From the NCBI GenBank assembly GCA_038118725.1, contig JAYOIK010000009.1, positions 15,916 through 79,915 on the forward strand: 64,000 nucleotides of DNA, read 5' to 3'. Made by a program: the position numbers and the translations under genes. Source of the stretch: JADHLJ01 sp038118725 (GTDB lineage Bacteria > Pseudomonadota > Alphaproteobacteria > Thalassobaculales > Thalassobaculaceae). Shown in pieces: positions 17,893 to 27,302 of this stretch. The notes under the pieces are model-generated. The model worked only from the letters and a program-made list of their open reading frames with translations. It did no database searches and was not told the origin of the DNA. Position 1 is the stretch's first letter; every line of letters begins with the position of its first letter.

Positions 17893-19287
17893 ATGGCCAA
17901 GCCTGCGCGCCGGTACGTTTGTCAGGAATGCGGCGCGGTCCATCCTCGTTGGAGCGGGCGTTGTGATTCCTGCGAGGCGTGGAACTCCGTCATAGAGGAG
18001 ATCGCCGATGCCCCCACGCCAGGTGTTCGCGGCGGCTCCAAGGGTAAGACCATTCCCTTCGTCCCACTCGCCGGCGCCCTTGACTGGGCGCCTCGGAGCG
18101 CGACCGGCATCGCCGAGTTCGACCGGGTTCTCGGCGGCGGCCTGGTGCCCGGCTCGGCGATCCTTATCGGCGGCGACCCTGGCATCGGCAAATCCACCGT
18201 CCTGCTGCAAGTTGTCGCCAAGCTCGCTGAACAGGTCGACTGTGTTTACGTATCCGGCGAGGAGGCCCTGGATCAGGTGCGTATGCGAGCCATCCGCCTC
18301 GGCGTGGAACAAGCTCCGGTTAGGCTCGCGGCCGCGACCAATGTTCGCGACATCCTTGCGAGTATCGACGGTCCGGACGGCCCCAAGGTCCTGGTGATCG
18401 ATTCCATTCAGACCATGTATGTCGACGCGTTGGATTCCTCTCCCGGCACGGTGTCCCAGGTCCGCGCCTCGGCCCAGGAACTGATCAAGATCGCCAAAAA
18501 GCGCGGCATGGCGGTCCTGCTAGTCGGGCATGTCACCAAGGAGGGTACCATCGCCGGGCCCCGGGTCCTGGAACACATGGTCGACACGGTCCTGTATTTC
18601 GAGGGCGAGCGCGGACATCAGTTCCGAATTCTACGCTCGGTGAAGAATCGTTTCGGGCCGACCGACGAGATCGGCGTTTTCGAAATGACCGAGCGCGGCC
18701 TGGCGGAGGTCACCAACCCCTCGGCCCTGTTCCTCGGCGAGCGACGCGACGATGTTTCCGGCGCAAGTGTCTTTGGCGGCATGGAGGGAACCCGACCGCT
18801 TCTGGTGGAAATCCAAGCGCTGGTGGCCCCCTCGCCCTTCGGCACCCCCAGGCGCGCGGTCATCGGTTGGGACTCGGGTCGACTCGCGATGATTACCGCG
18901 GTTCTCGAGGCGCGATGCGGCGTGACCTTCGCCGGCAGCGATGTCTATCTGAATGTCGCTGGTGGGCTGAAGATCTCCGAGCCCGCGGCCGATCTGGCGG
19001 TGGCCGCGGCCCTGCTTTCCTCGCTCTCCGGCGTCCCCGCCCCGACCGAATGCGTGATATTCGGAGAAATCGGGCTTTCGGCGGAGGTCCGGGCGGTCAG
19101 CCATACCGACGGACGCCTGAAGGAAGCCGCGAAACTGGGTTTCACGCGCGCTCTCGTCCCTTCGGCCGGCAAGTCCAAGTCCAAGGCGCGGGCGGAAACG
19201 ACAATGCGCGTGGATGAAATCTCGACACTTCAGGACCTCGTCACCATGTTCCAGGATAACACCAATATCGGTCGACGTGTCGGCTGA
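17893..19287 (+). CDS. radA: DNA repair protein RadA (Sms)
   Basis: RadA is a RecA-like branch-migration helicase used in recombinational repair. It has the N-terminal zinc finger CQEC...CDSC, Walker A GGDPGIGKSTVLL, the RadA-specific KNRFGPTDEIGVFEM motif and a C-terminal Lon-protease-like domain (PSPFGTPRRAVIGWD onward). The length of 464 aa is typical. It is followed by cvpA and purF. Confidence 0.96.
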   Translation: MAKPARRYVCQECGAVHPRWSGRCDSCEAWNSVIEEIADAPTPGVRGGSKGKTIPFVPLAGALDWAPRSATGIAEFDRVLGGGLVPGSAILIGGDPGIGKSTVLLQVVAKLAEQVDCVYVSGEEALDQVRMRAIRLGVEQAPVRLAAATNVRDILASIDGPDGPKVLVIDSIQTMYVDALDSSPGTVSQVRASAQELIKIAKKRGMAVLLVGHVTKEGTIAGPRVLEHMVDTVLYFEGERGHQFRILRSVKNRFGPTDEIGVFEMTERGLAEVTNPSALFLGERRDDVSGASVFGGMEGTRPLLVEIQALVAPSPFGTPRRAVIGWDSGRLAMITAVLEARCGVTFAGSDVYLNVAGGLKISEPAADLAVAAALLSSLSGVPAPTECVIFGEIGLSAEVRAVSHTDGRLKEAAKLGFTRALVPSAGKSKSKARAETTMRVDEISTLQDLVTMFQDNTNIGRRVG

Positions 19288-19326
19288 CGCGACCCTCGAT
19301 AATCCCGACGCCCGGAGTTTCCGTCG

Positions 19327-19983
19327 ATGAATGAACTGCCCATCAACCTGACCGATCTCGTCGTTTTGGCGGTCGTGTTGATCTCGGGTTTCCTAGCGTT
19401 CTTTCGCGGCTTCATACGCGAAGCCTTGTCGATCGGCGCTTGGGTCGCGGCGTTTTTCGCGGGCGTCTATGGCTTCCCGTTGCTGGCCCCAAGCCTGGCC
19501 GGAGTGGTTCCCGATCCCGCGCTCGTGCCCTGGGTCGCGGGATTGATAATCGGCTTGGTTACGGTCATCGCCCTGTCGCTGTTCTCGCACTACGTGGCGA
19601 GCGCCATGCGCGTGGAGGCCCTGGGCGGGATAGACAAGTCGCTCGGGTTTCTGTTCGGTCTGGCGCGCGGCGCGGTTCTGGTATCGTTGTCCTTCCTGAT
19701 GATTCAGTGGGCCTTGGACGATCGCGACTATCCCGACTGGTTGAAGGACGCGAAATCCTTGCCTCTGGCCCGCTCCGGCGCCGACCTTCTGGTTAGGCTC
19801 ATGCCGTCGCATTTGCGCCCTCGTCTCGGGGCGATGGATTCCGCCACGCGCGGTGCCGCCAAGGACATGATACTTGAGAGATTGGTCAACCCGCCGGTGA
19901 AATCCGGTGCGCCGGAAGAGGGTTCGGGCTATACTTCGGACGAACGTGCGTTGATGCAACGCGCGATCAAGGACCTTCAGTGA
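19327..19983 (+). CDS. cvpA: CvpA family membrane protein
   Basis: This inner-membrane protein of 218 aa has four hydrophobic helices in the first 120 residues (start NLTDLVVLAVVLISGFLAFF) and a soluble C-terminal tail. The segment FFRGFIREALSIGAWVAAF is the conserved CvpA region. The family is named for colicin V production and has been linked to envelope homeostasis, but its biochemical role is unclear. The radA-cvpA-purF order is common in alphaproteobacteria. Confidence 0.9.
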   Translation: MNELPINLTDLVVLAVVLISGFLAFFRGFIREALSIGAWVAAFFAGVYGFPLLAPSLAGVVPDPALVPWVAGLIIGLVTVIALSLFSHYVASAMRVEALGGIDKSLGFLFGLARGAVLVSLSFLMIQWALDDRDYPDWLKDAKSLPLARSGADLLVRLMPSHLRPRLGAMDSATRGAAKDMILERLVNPPVKSGAPEEGSGYTSDERALMQRAIKDLQ

Positions 19984-20059
19984 CGTTTCCGCGGCAAGCC
20001 TTGGAGACACGCATGATCGACCAGGATCCAGCCATGGAAATCGTCACTGGGAGCGCTCC

Positions 20060-21523
20060 GTGACCAATCCCGATTCGCTACAAGACGACGATCATCTCCA
20101 CGAGGAATGCGCGGTATTCGGCATCATCGGCTCTCCAGACGCCGGTGCTCATACCGCGCTTGGGCTGCATGCGTTGCAGCATAGAGGCCAGGAAGCCACC
20201 GGGATCGTCACTTGGGACGGCAGCCAGTTTCATGCTCGGCGCGGTCTCGGTCACGTCGGCAAGAATTTCGGCGACAGCTCCTCCGATGCAATGCGCGAGC
20301 TGATTGGTCATGCCGGAATCGGTCATAACCGTTACTCGACCACGGGCGGCACGAATCTAAGAAACGTTCAACCGCTTTTCGCCGAGATTGAACTTGGTGG
20401 CCTGGCCATCTGCCACAATGGCAACCTGACCAACGCGTTGGAGTTACGACAGGAGCTGGTCAAACAGGGTTGCCTGTTTCAGTCGACCACGGATACCGAG
20501 ACCATTGTTCATTTGATGGCTCGGAGCACCGCCACAACCTTCGCCGACCGCATGGTCGAGGCTCTACGCAAGATCGAGGGCGCCTATTCGCTTATCTGCC
20601 TGACGCAGGATTCGGTCATCGGCGTGCGCGACGCCCATGGCGTGCGCCCTCTGGTGCTTGGACGGCTCGGTGACGCGCATATCCTGGCGTCCGAAACTTG
20701 CGCCTTCGATATCATCGGCGCGGAATTCGTGCGTGACGTGGCCCCCGGCGAAATGATCGTACTGACCGCGGAAGGCGTGCGGTCCTTTCGACCGTTCCAG
20801 CAAAAGCCCGGGCGATTCTGCGTTTTCGAATATATTTATTTCGCCCGTCCCGACAGCATCGTGGAAGGGCAAAGCGTCTACGATGCCCGCAAGGCGATCG
20901 GTTCCGAATTGGCGCGCGAAAGCCATGTCGACGCCGATGTCGTGGTGCCGGTGCCGGATTCCGGCGTCCCCGCCGCGGTTGGCTACGCCGAAGCGTCCGG
21001 CATCCGCTTCGAGCTTGGCATTATTCGCAACCACTATGTCGGACGCACCTTCATCGAACCGACCGACCACGTCCGACATCTCGGCGTGAAGCTGAAGCAT
21101 AATGCCAATCGCGCGCAATTGGCGGGCAATCGGGTAATTTTGGTTGATGATTCGATCGTGCGTGGCACAACCTCGACCAAAATCGTTGAAATGGTCCGCG
21201 CCGCCGGCGCGCGCGAGGTTCACATGCGCATCGCCAGCCCGCCGACCACGCATTCCTGTTTTTACGGCGTGGATACGCCGGAGCGCGAGAAACTCCTGGC
21301 CGCGCGCATGTCGGTGGAGGAGATGGCCAAACTGATCGGTGTCGACAGCCTGGCTTTCGTGTCGATGGACGGCCTCTATCGCGCGATGGGCGAGGTCGGG
21401 CGCGACGTGGACGCGCCGCAATACTGCGATGCCTGCCTCACGGGTGACTACCCCATCCGTCTGGTGGATCATGACGGTGGAGCACGCGGCTCGCAGTTGT
21501 CGTTACTCGCCGAAGCATCCTGA
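20060..21523 (+). CDS. purF: Amidophosphoribosyltransferase PurF
   Basis: PurF makes phosphoribosylamine from PRPP and glutamine, the first step of purine synthesis. The glutaminase nucleophile is Cys17 in EECAVFGI, so a 16-residue propeptide must be removed. The PRPP loop VILVDDSIVRGTTS is present. Four cysteines (in GRFCVFEY, HSCFYG and YCDAC) match the iron-sulfur-cluster type of PurF found in Bacillus. Translation starts at a GTG. The product is 487 aa. Confidence 0.96.
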   Translation: MTNPDSLQDDDHLHEECAVFGIIGSPDAGAHTALGLHALQHRGQEATGIVTWDGSQFHARRGLGHVGKNFGDSSSDAMRELIGHAGIGHNRYSTTGGTNLRNVQPLFAEIELGGLAICHNGNLTNALELRQELVKQGCLFQSTTDTETIVHLMARSTATTFADRMVEALRKIEGAYSLICLTQDSVIGVRDAHGVRPLVLGRLGDAHILASETCAFDIIGAEFVRDVAPGEMIVLTAEGVRSFRPFQQKPGRFCVFEYIYFARPDSIVEGQSVYDARKAIGSELARESHVDADVVVPVPDSGVPAAVGYAEASGIRFELGIIRNHYVGRTFIEPTDHVRHLGVKLKHNANRAQLAGNRVILVDDSIVRGTTSTKIVEMVRAAGAREVHMRIASPPTTHSCFYGVDTPEREKLLAARMSVEEMAKLIGVDSLAFVSMDGLYRAMGEVGRDVDAPQYCDACLTGDYPIRLVDHDGGARGSQLSLLAEAS

Positions 21524-21545
21524 TAACCAACGCTGCGAGATAACC

Positions 21546-22250
21546 TTGGCGGATTTGCTGAAAGATCGCGTGGCACTGATCACGGGCGCGTCACGCGGCA
21601 TCGGAGCGGCTGTCGCCAAGGGCTTCGCCGCCGAAGGCGCGCATGTGATCCTGATCGCCAGGACCATCGGTGGGCTCGAGGAAGTCGATGACGACATCCA
21701 GGCCGCCGGCGGTTCCGCGACACTGGTGGAGATGGACCTTCGGGACACGCCGGCGATTGATCGTCTAGGCGCGAACATTTACGAGCGCTGGGGCAGGCTG
21801 GATATTCTGGTTGCCAATGGCGGCGCGCTGGGGCAACTGACGCCAATTCACCAGTATGATCCCGCGCTCTGGGAAGAGGTCATGGCGGTCAATCTTACCG
21901 CCAATCAACGCTTGGTCCGCAGCATGGACCCTCTCTTGCGCCTGTCGGATGCCGGGCGGGCGATTTTCGTGTCGTCAACCGCCGCCCGCGGAGCACGCCC
22001 GTTCTGGGGTGCCTACGCCGTCAGCAAGGCCGCCCTGGAAGCCATGGTGCGGAGTTATGCCGCCGAGAACGTGAAGAGCAAGCTGCGGATCAACATGATC
22101 AATCCAGGCGCCACGCGAACTGGAATGCGCGCCGCCGCGTTTCCCGGCGAGGATCCGTCGAGCGTGAAAGCCCCCGAGACACTCGTGCCGCTCTTTCTGG
22201 AATTGGCATCACCGGATTGCTTGACCCACGGCGATCTTATCGACGCGTAA
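21546..22250 (+). CDS. Short-chain dehydrogenase/reductase (SDR)
   Basis: This 234-residue SDR has TGASRGIGAAVAKGFA near residue 12, NGG in place of the usual NAG, and the triad Ser (FVSSTAARG), Tyr and Lys (WGAYAVSKAAL). It begins with a TTG 22 bases after the purF stop, and the N-terminus fits the family only from there. It is very likely cotranscribed with purF. Its substrate is unknown. Confidence 0.85.
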   Translation: MADLLKDRVALITGASRGIGAAVAKGFAAEGAHVILIARTIGGLEEVDDDIQAAGGSATLVEMDLRDTPAIDRLGANIYERWGRLDILVANGGALGQLTPIHQYDPALWEEVMAVNLTANQRLVRSMDPLLRLSDAGRAIFVSSTAARGARPFWGAYAVSKAALEAMVRSYAAENVKSKLRINMINPGATRTGMRAAAFPGEDPSSVKAPETLVPLFLELASPDCLTHGDLIDA

Positions 22251-22265
22251 CCACGCACCTCGACA

Positions 22266-22580
22266 TTACTTTTTCAGCTCGCGTTCGATTCCCGCGGCGG
22301 CCAACTCGAGGTTTCTCAGGGTCTGCTCCAGTTCCTTGCGCTGACGATAGGCTAGGTCGTCGTGGCCGAGCGCGAAGCGGATACCCTCGGCGCGATCCTT
22401 GATCCGTTTCAGGCGCACGTCATCCTGAACGATCTGGCGATTCTTGCGTCGTCCGATGTGGCTGGTATCCATGTCCCACCGCCGATAGTAGCGTTTCTTT
22501 TGGGCCTTGAGCAGCGCGTCATACAGCTTGGCGATGTCGTCGACCGTCACCTGGCCGCCGGGATTGCGGCGTGATCTCAT
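22266..22580 (-). CDS. Small basic coiled-coil protein of unknown function
   Basis: I do not recognise this protein of about 104 aa. It is highly charged, with KKRYYRRWDMDTSHIGRRKN in the middle and a helical C-terminus (RQRKELEQTLRNLELAAAGI) that could form a coiled coil. No signal peptide or membrane helix is visible. The ATG at 22580 has GGGGGACGGG before it; an upstream ATG at 22604 would add eight residues. It lies downstream of der on the same strand and may be the last gene of that operon. Confidence 0.65.
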   Translation of the reverse strand: MRSRRNPGGQVTVDDIAKLYDALLKAQKKRYYRRWDMDTSHIGRRKNRQIVQDDVRLKRIKDRAEGIRFALGHDDLAYRQRKELEQTLRNLELAAAGIERELKK

Positions 22581-22627
22581 CCCGTCCCCCGCGCCAACAT
22601 GCATCCCTGAGTCGCGCCCAGCCGCAT

Positions 22628-24040
22628 TCAGTTATCCTTGTCCACGTATGGGTTCCGTCCCCCGCGAAGCATAAACCGGATCGGCACGCCCGGAAGACCA
22701 AAATCATCCCTCAAGCCATTCACGAGGTAGCGGACATAGGCATCGGGCAGTCCGTCCGGCTGGCTGCAAAAGCACGCGAAGGTCGGTGGGCGTGTCTTCG
22801 CCTGGGTGATATAGCGCAAGCGAACCCGACGCCCGCGCGCCAAGGGCGGGGGATGACGATCCACCATGGCGGACAGCCACCGGTTCAGCCGCGCGGTCGA
22901 AACCCGGCGGTTCCAGGTGTCGTATACATCCAGAACGGTGTCAAAAAGCCGATCGAGATTGCGCTCCCGCAAGGCCGAAACGGTGATGTATGGGATCTCC
23001 CGGACCTGAGGCAGGGACGTCTGGATCCGGTCGCGAAGTTGGCGAAGCGCCGCTTGCTTGTCCTCGACGATGTCCCATTTATTCGCCGCCAGGATCAAGG
23101 CACGGCCCTCCTCGACGACATTCCTGGCAATGGTGAGATCCTGGCGTTCAAGCATCATCGTGGCGTCGAGCATCAGGACCACCACATGTGCGTATTGGAT
23201 TGCCCGTTGGGTATCCGCGCCCGAGGCCCGTTCCAAGCGCCCCCAAACCCGCGCGTTGCGGCGCAAACCCGCCGTGTCCACGAGTTGTATCGGGTGTTCC
23301 TTCCAAGACCAGTCGACCTGGATCGCGTCTCGGGTGATCCCTGCTTCAGGCCCCGTCAACACGCGGTTCTCGCCCAAAACGGCATTCATCAAGGTTGACT
23401 TGCCGACATTCGGGCGTCCGACGATGGCCAGACGCAGAACCTTGGGCGCGTTGATATCCCGCCAAATGTCGGAACCGTCGGGCGATTCATCGATGATATC
23501 GTCGCCACCGTCATCGGGATCCCCCGCGCCGGCTTCGGCCTCTCCTTCACGCGCGAAAGGAGCCATTGCCTGGTAAAGATCCGCCAACCCCTCGCCATGC
23601 TCGGCCGAAATCGCGATGGGTTCACCCAGCCCCAACCTGTAGGCGTCGAACAGACCGCCGGTCCCGGCCTTGCCCTCGCATTTATTGGCGACCAGAACCA
23701 CCTTGTCCTGCTCGCGCCGCAACCATCTGCCGAAATGCTCGTCCAAGGGCGTAACGCCCGCCTTGGCGTCGATAAGCATCAGCACCACGTCCGCCTCGGC
23801 AACCGCGGCCTCGGTTTGATGCCGCATCCGCCCCTCGAGCGCCGTGTCCTCGGCGTCTTCGAGCCCCGCAGTATCAAAAAGTCGAAACTCAAGATCCGAA
23901 ATCCGACCGCGCCCCTCCCGGCGATCACGGGTCACGCCGGGAATATCATCGACGATCGCCTCGCGCCGTCCAACCAATCGATTGAAAAGCGTCGACTTGC
24001 CGACATTGGGTCGGCCGATGATGGCAACGGTCATGGTCAT
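22628..24040 (-). CDS. der: Ribosome-associated GTPase Der (EngA)
   Basis: Der has two tandem GTPase domains, both intact: GRPNVGKSTLFNRLVG at the N-terminus with DTAGLED, and GRPNVGKSTLMNAVLG near residue 210 with DTAGLRR, followed by a KH-like C-terminal domain. It acts in late 50S assembly. The length of 470 aa is normal. It follows the bamB-like gene by about 28 bases, the same order as yfgM-bamB-der in gammaproteobacteria. Confidence 0.96.
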   Translation of the reverse strand: MTMTVAIIGRPNVGKSTLFNRLVGRREAIVDDIPGVTRDRREGRGRISDLEFRLFDTAGLEDAEDTALEGRMRHQTEAAVAEADVVLMLIDAKAGVTPLDEHFGRWLRREQDKVVLVANKCEGKAGTGGLFDAYRLGLGEPIAISAEHGEGLADLYQAMAPFAREGEAEAGAGDPDDGGDDIIDESPDGSDIWRDINAPKVLRLAIVGRPNVGKSTLMNAVLGENRVLTGPEAGITRDAIQVDWSWKEHPIQLVDTAGLRRNARVWGRLERASGADTQRAIQYAHVVVLMLDATMMLERQDLTIARNVVEEGRALILAANKWDIVEDKQAALRQLRDRIQTSLPQVREIPYITVSALRERNLDRLFDTVLDVYDTWNRRVSTARLNRWLSAMVDRHPPPLARGRRVRLRYITQAKTRPPTFACFCSQPDGLPDAYVRYLVNGLRDDFGLPGVPIRFMLRGGRNPYVDKDN

Positions 24041-24068
24041 TTGACGTTTCCGGATTGAACCGCTCGCG

Positions 24069-25409
24069 CTAACGATAGGCGATCAGACGACCTTTATCGG
24101 TCAAAACATAGAGGCTCTCGCCCGCGACGATCGGTGGAATGAAGACGGGGTCGTCGACGTCCACGATGCCCAGCGGGTCTCCCGTATATGGCGAAATCGC
24201 GTGCAGTTCGCCTAGGGAGGAGGCCACGATCAGACGGTCCCCCGCGAGCACCGGCCCGGCGTACTGGATCGCGCCCTCACGGTCTTCCGGGCTTTCAAAC
24301 TGCGGCAGCTGGGTGAGCCATCGCACGCGTCCGTCCCGCCGAGTCAGCGCGATCACTTCCGCGGCATTGGAGACGACAAAGATAAACTCTCCCGCCACCC
24401 ACGGCGTGTGCGTGCCGCCGATGCGCCGCTCCCACACTCTGGCTCCCGATTTGAAATCAAGCGCGCTTATCCTGCCCGAATGGCTCATGGCGATGACAAT
24501 ATTGTCGTCGATCACCGGGTTGCCTCTGATATCCGCCAAGCTCGTAACGGCGTTGGCGCGGCGAACCTCGCTCAGGCTATCGACCCAAAACACCCGACCG
24601 GTCTCGGCCTTCAGCGCGAAGACCTCGCCCGAGGAGTACGGGACGACAACAACGCTGTCCTTCACCGCCGGGCTCGCGCCACCGAGAAGCGCCGCGTTTT
24701 CCGATATACCCGAATGCGCCCAGGCCCGCTCCCCGTTTTCCGCCGTCAAAGCGAGCGCTTGGTTGTCGATCGTGGTGACGAACACCCGTCCATCACTATA
24801 GGTCGGCGCGCCCCGGATCGGGCCCTGGGCGTTCACACGCCAGAGTTCCTGGCCGGTTTCCAGCGCGGCTGCAATCACCTCGCCGACACCGGTTGCCGCG
24901 AATACCTTGCCCTCACCGGTCGTGATCGCGCCGCTATAGACCGCGTCTTCCTCGGCGGGAGACCGCGTGTCCAACCGCCAAAGCCGCTCCCCCGACGCGG
25001 CATCGAACGCGGTCAACAACCCCTCCGCGTCAAGCGTTAGGATACGCCCATCACGCAGCACCGGCGAGGCCAACAAAGCGGCGTCCGAATCCGAGCCCGC
25101 GCCAATATCCACGCTCCACGCCCTGACCGGCGCGTCACCAAGCGCCGGATGTCCCATGGCGTGCTCGGCATCACCTCCAGGTTGCGGCCACTCCTCGTTG
25201 GCGAACGGACGCGGCACGGCAATCGGCACGTCGGCGAGCCGCTCATCCGGGCGGAGCGATCGCTCCAGCGCCATGATCGAAACTCGTTCTCCGGGGAGCG
25301 GCGGCGTGGTCTTGGTCTCGCCGAAGAATCCCCTGGAGCATCCGCTCACCAGCAACATGATCGCCAGAGCCGTCGCGCCACGCGCGAACCATGTCGTCGT
25401 CCTGGACAT
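24069..25409 (-). CDS. bamB: BamB-like outer-membrane assembly lipoprotein (PQQ propeller)
   Basis: From the ATG at 25409 the protein has a lipoprotein signal ending in LLVSGC, so Cys is the likely lipidated residue. After a 60-residue linker come repeated beta-propeller units typical of PQQ/quinoprotein repeats (for example FDAASGERLWRLDT, LETGQELWRVN, LKAETGRVFWVD). BamB is the propeller of the BAM complex that inserts outer-membrane proteins. The product is 446 aa. The position between a YfgM-like gene and der supports the call; other PQQ-propeller lipoproteins are possible. Confidence 0.85.
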   Translation of the reverse strand: MSRTTTWFARGATALAIMLLVSGCSRGFFGETKTTPPLPGERVSIMALERSLRPDERLADVPIAVPRPFANEEWPQPGGDAEHAMGHPALGDAPVRAWSVDIGAGSDSDAALLASPVLRDGRILTLDAEGLLTAFDAASGERLWRLDTRSPAEEDAVYSGAITTGEGKVFAATGVGEVIAAALETGQELWRVNAQGPIRGAPTYSDGRVFVTTIDNQALALTAENGERAWAHSGISENAALLGGASPAVKDSVVVVPYSSGEVFALKAETGRVFWVDSLSEVRRANAVTSLADIRGNPVIDDNIVIAMSHSGRISALDFKSGARVWERRIGGTHTPWVAGEFIFVVSNAAEVIALTRRDGRVRWLTQLPQFESPEDREGAIQYAGPVLAGDRLIVASSLGELHAISPYTGDPLGIVDVDDPVFIPPIVAGESLYVLTDKGRLIAYR

Positions 25410-25446
25410 TACTGTTTGCGTTCTCTTCACCCGCGGGCCCCGCTCA

Positions 25447-26091
25447 TTACATGCCCAAGGCCTTGAGCATCTCCGCCGCCCTGGCACGCATGCCGCGCGG
25501 CGTGTCGGTGGAATCGGCGAGCTCCGAAAAAACCTCGGTGGCGGCGGCCTTGTCGCCCGCCTTTATCGCCAGCACGCCCTGAAGCTCCAAGGCCATGGGG
25601 CGCCAGGTGTTTCCAGGCTTGGCGAGATCATCAAGCACCGAGCTCAACGCCGCCGGATCGCCGGTCTCCAGACGCGCCGCCACCGACCGCAGCCGCGCAA
25701 GGTCTCTCAGAACCGCGGGCGCCCCCGTATCCGACGCGACCGCGCCATAGGCCAGGGCCGCGGCCTCAAGATCGCCTTGCTTTGCCGCCAAGGCCGCCTG
25801 CTGGAGCCACGCCAGCACCGCGTAACCACTGCCGGCGTCATTCGCCAAACCACCAAGCGCTTCGATGGCCCCTTCAATGTCGCCGGTGGCCGCGCGGGAC
25901 ATCGCTTCCTGATAGGTCGCGGATTCCGCTTGACGATTTTGCAGGTCTTGCGCGGTCCAGAACTTGTAGCCGCCGACCGCCAAGACGACCAGCACCGCCG
26001 CGGCGATCACGTAATTCCCATATCGCTTCCACAACTTCGCGGCGCGATCCTGCCGAAGTTCCTCGTCGATTTCCTGAAAGATATCGGCCAC
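25447..26091 (-). CDS. YfgM-like TPR membrane protein
   Basis: This 214-residue protein has a short cytosolic start (DIFQEIDEELRQDRAAKLWKRYG), one transmembrane helix near residue 28-45, and a TPR-like periplasmic domain rich in Ala and Leu. It fits the TPR_21 family that includes YfgM, a SecYEG-associated protein that works with periplasmic chaperones. The start is a GTG. It is first in the yfgM-bamB-der order and is followed by bamB after about 37 bases. Confidence 0.82.
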   Translation of the reverse strand: MADIFQEIDEELRQDRAAKLWKRYGNYVIAAAVLVVLAVGGYKFWTAQDLQNRQAESATYQEAMSRAATGDIEGAIEALGGLANDAGSGYAVLAWLQQAALAAKQGDLEAAALAYGAVASDTGAPAVLRDLARLRSVAARLETGDPAALSSVLDDLAKPGNTWRPMALELQGVLAIKAGDKAAATEVFSELADSTDTPRGMRARAAEMLKALGM

Positions 26092-26401
26092 GCCGCTCTC
26101 CGCGATCCCAGCGCCACGCCCCCCGCGCGCGCCTCGGTTTCAAACCCGCTGTTCCATCCTTGGTCCCGGCATCGAACCAACACCTTTGGGTAGGTTCCGC
26201 GCCTCGGCCTGGAAGCGCCGCACCCTACTCCCGCCAGCCCACGAAATCAAACAATGTGAAGGCAAAACCGCGCCTTCAGTCCACGCAATTCCACCTCATC
26301 GCGGTCTATTGGACCGATCCGCCTCTCAAACACTTTACCCATCGGATTTTTTCGGGAACACTAGTGCCATGGAACCGTAATATGGGGTCGCACACCCAAC
26401 G
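26092..26401. other. Divergent intergenic region
   Basis: This 310-base gap separates the yfgM-like operon (minus) from the DUF2794 gene (plus) and must hold both promoters. The part nearest DUF2794 is more AT-rich. I found no tRNA, clear hairpin terminator or believable small gene in it. Confidence 0.5.
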
Positions 26402-26740
26402 ATGGCGAATTTGATCCGACTGCACAGCGCCCGGCGCGGAAAACGAGACGTGTTTTTCAGTAAGCGGGAACTCGGCGAGATCCTCTCCGCTTACAGCATG
26501 GGCGTAATCAAGGGCGACTGGCGCGACTACGCGATTGATCGCGGCGGTCACATGGCGACGTTCTCGATCTTCCGAAGCAGCCGCGAGCATCCGCTCTATT
26601 CCTTCGTAAAGACTCAGAAACCCGGGCAAAAAGATCCGGTATTCGCGCTCTTCAATGGCCCGAAGCCGGTGACGTCATCGGGTTCATTGTCAGCGGTGAT
26701 GAACCGTTTCAGGACGCTGCCTCGCCTGGTCAAGGGCTAG
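26402..26740 (+). CDS. DUF2794 family protein
   Basis: This 112-residue protein has the features of DUF2794, a small family found mainly in alphaproteobacteria: FSKRELGEILSAYSMGVIKG, then DWRDYAIDRGGHMATFSIFR, then EHPLYSFVKTQ. Its function is unknown. It has no signal peptide or membrane helix. It is probably a single-gene unit. Confidence 0.8.
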   Translation: MANLIRLHSARRGKRDVFFSKRELGEILSAYSMGVIKGDWRDYAIDRGGHMATFSIFRSSREHPLYSFVKTQKPGQKDPVFALFNGPKPVTSSGSLSAVMNRFRTLPRLVKG

Positions 26741-26805
26741 CGCTTCCACGACCCATCTTAGCGTTTTCGACGCCCCGAGCCTGGCCGACACAGCTGAAAT
26801 GTGTG

Positions 26806-26835
26806 TTGCTAGCACCTAAATGTTCCTGATATGTT
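26806..26835 (+). promoter_or_regulatory. Putative promoter of the zinc-ribbon gene
   Basis: TTGCTA at 26806-26811 and TATGTT at 26830-26835 are spaced 18 bases apart and lie 27 bases before the downstream ATG. The -10 element falls inside the LexA-type site, so repressor binding would block the polymerase. Confidence 0.5.
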
Positions 26836-26836
26836 C
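26822..26836 (+). promoter_or_regulatory. LexA-type SOS box (GTTC-N7-GTTC)
   Basis: The sequence GTTCCTGATATGTTC is an exact GTTC-N7-GTTC direct repeat, the LexA operator form known in alphaproteobacteria. It overlaps the predicted -10 box and ends 25 bases before the ATG at 26862, the expected place for an SOS operator. The repeat is seen directly; LexA control is inferred. Confidence 0.65.
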
Positions 26837-26861
26837 TCTTTCCAAGAACCGAGGACATCAC

Positions 26862-27140
26862 ATGGGACGACTAAAGGAAAGCGCGATCGACCAGGAGGAG
26901 CGCGGGCGTCGCGCCGCGTCATTGGGCGATCTCGCGCGGGCCGGCATCGGCGTGTTCTGCTGGTGCAACCGCTGTGGGCATAACGCCGAGGCGGCGACCG
27001 CGATGCTGTCCCAACAGCTCGGCCCGGCCTTTCCGGTTCCCGAAATCGGCACCAAGATGCGCTGCAGTTCCTGCGGATCGAAGGACGTCGCGACCCGACC
27101 CGCCTGGCCATCTCGGGGGCAGATCGCTCGGCACGACTAG
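26862..27140 (+). CDS. Small zinc-ribbon protein, probably SOS-regulated
   Basis: This 92-residue protein has two CxxC pairs, Cys35/Cys38 (within FCWCNRCGHN) and Cys68/Cys71 (CSSCGSKD), which should bind one zinc ion. Between them lies a helix with LGPAFPVPEIGTKM. The N-terminal 25 residues are charged. I recognise the general pattern from uncharacterised alphaproteobacterial proteins but know no function. The LexA-type site in its promoter suggests DNA-damage induction. An upstream in-frame ATG at 26820 would overlap the operator and is unlikely. Confidence 0.75.
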   Translation: MGRLKESAIDQEERGRRAASLGDLARAGIGVFCWCNRCGHNAEAATAMLSQQLGPAFPVPEIGTKMRCSSCGSKDVATRPAWPSRGQIARHD

Positions 27141-27302
27141 CCCATCGTGAAGGGCAAAATATTCCCGTCCCGATTCACACTTGACCGCGAGAGCCCAAAA
27201 ACCAGCGAAACTCTTGGCCCGCCGCGACCACAAACCGTCGCGTTTGGTTTGGCACGCGGATTGCCATTCCCGCTGCGACACCAGCCTAAAGAGGTCGTAG
27301 CG

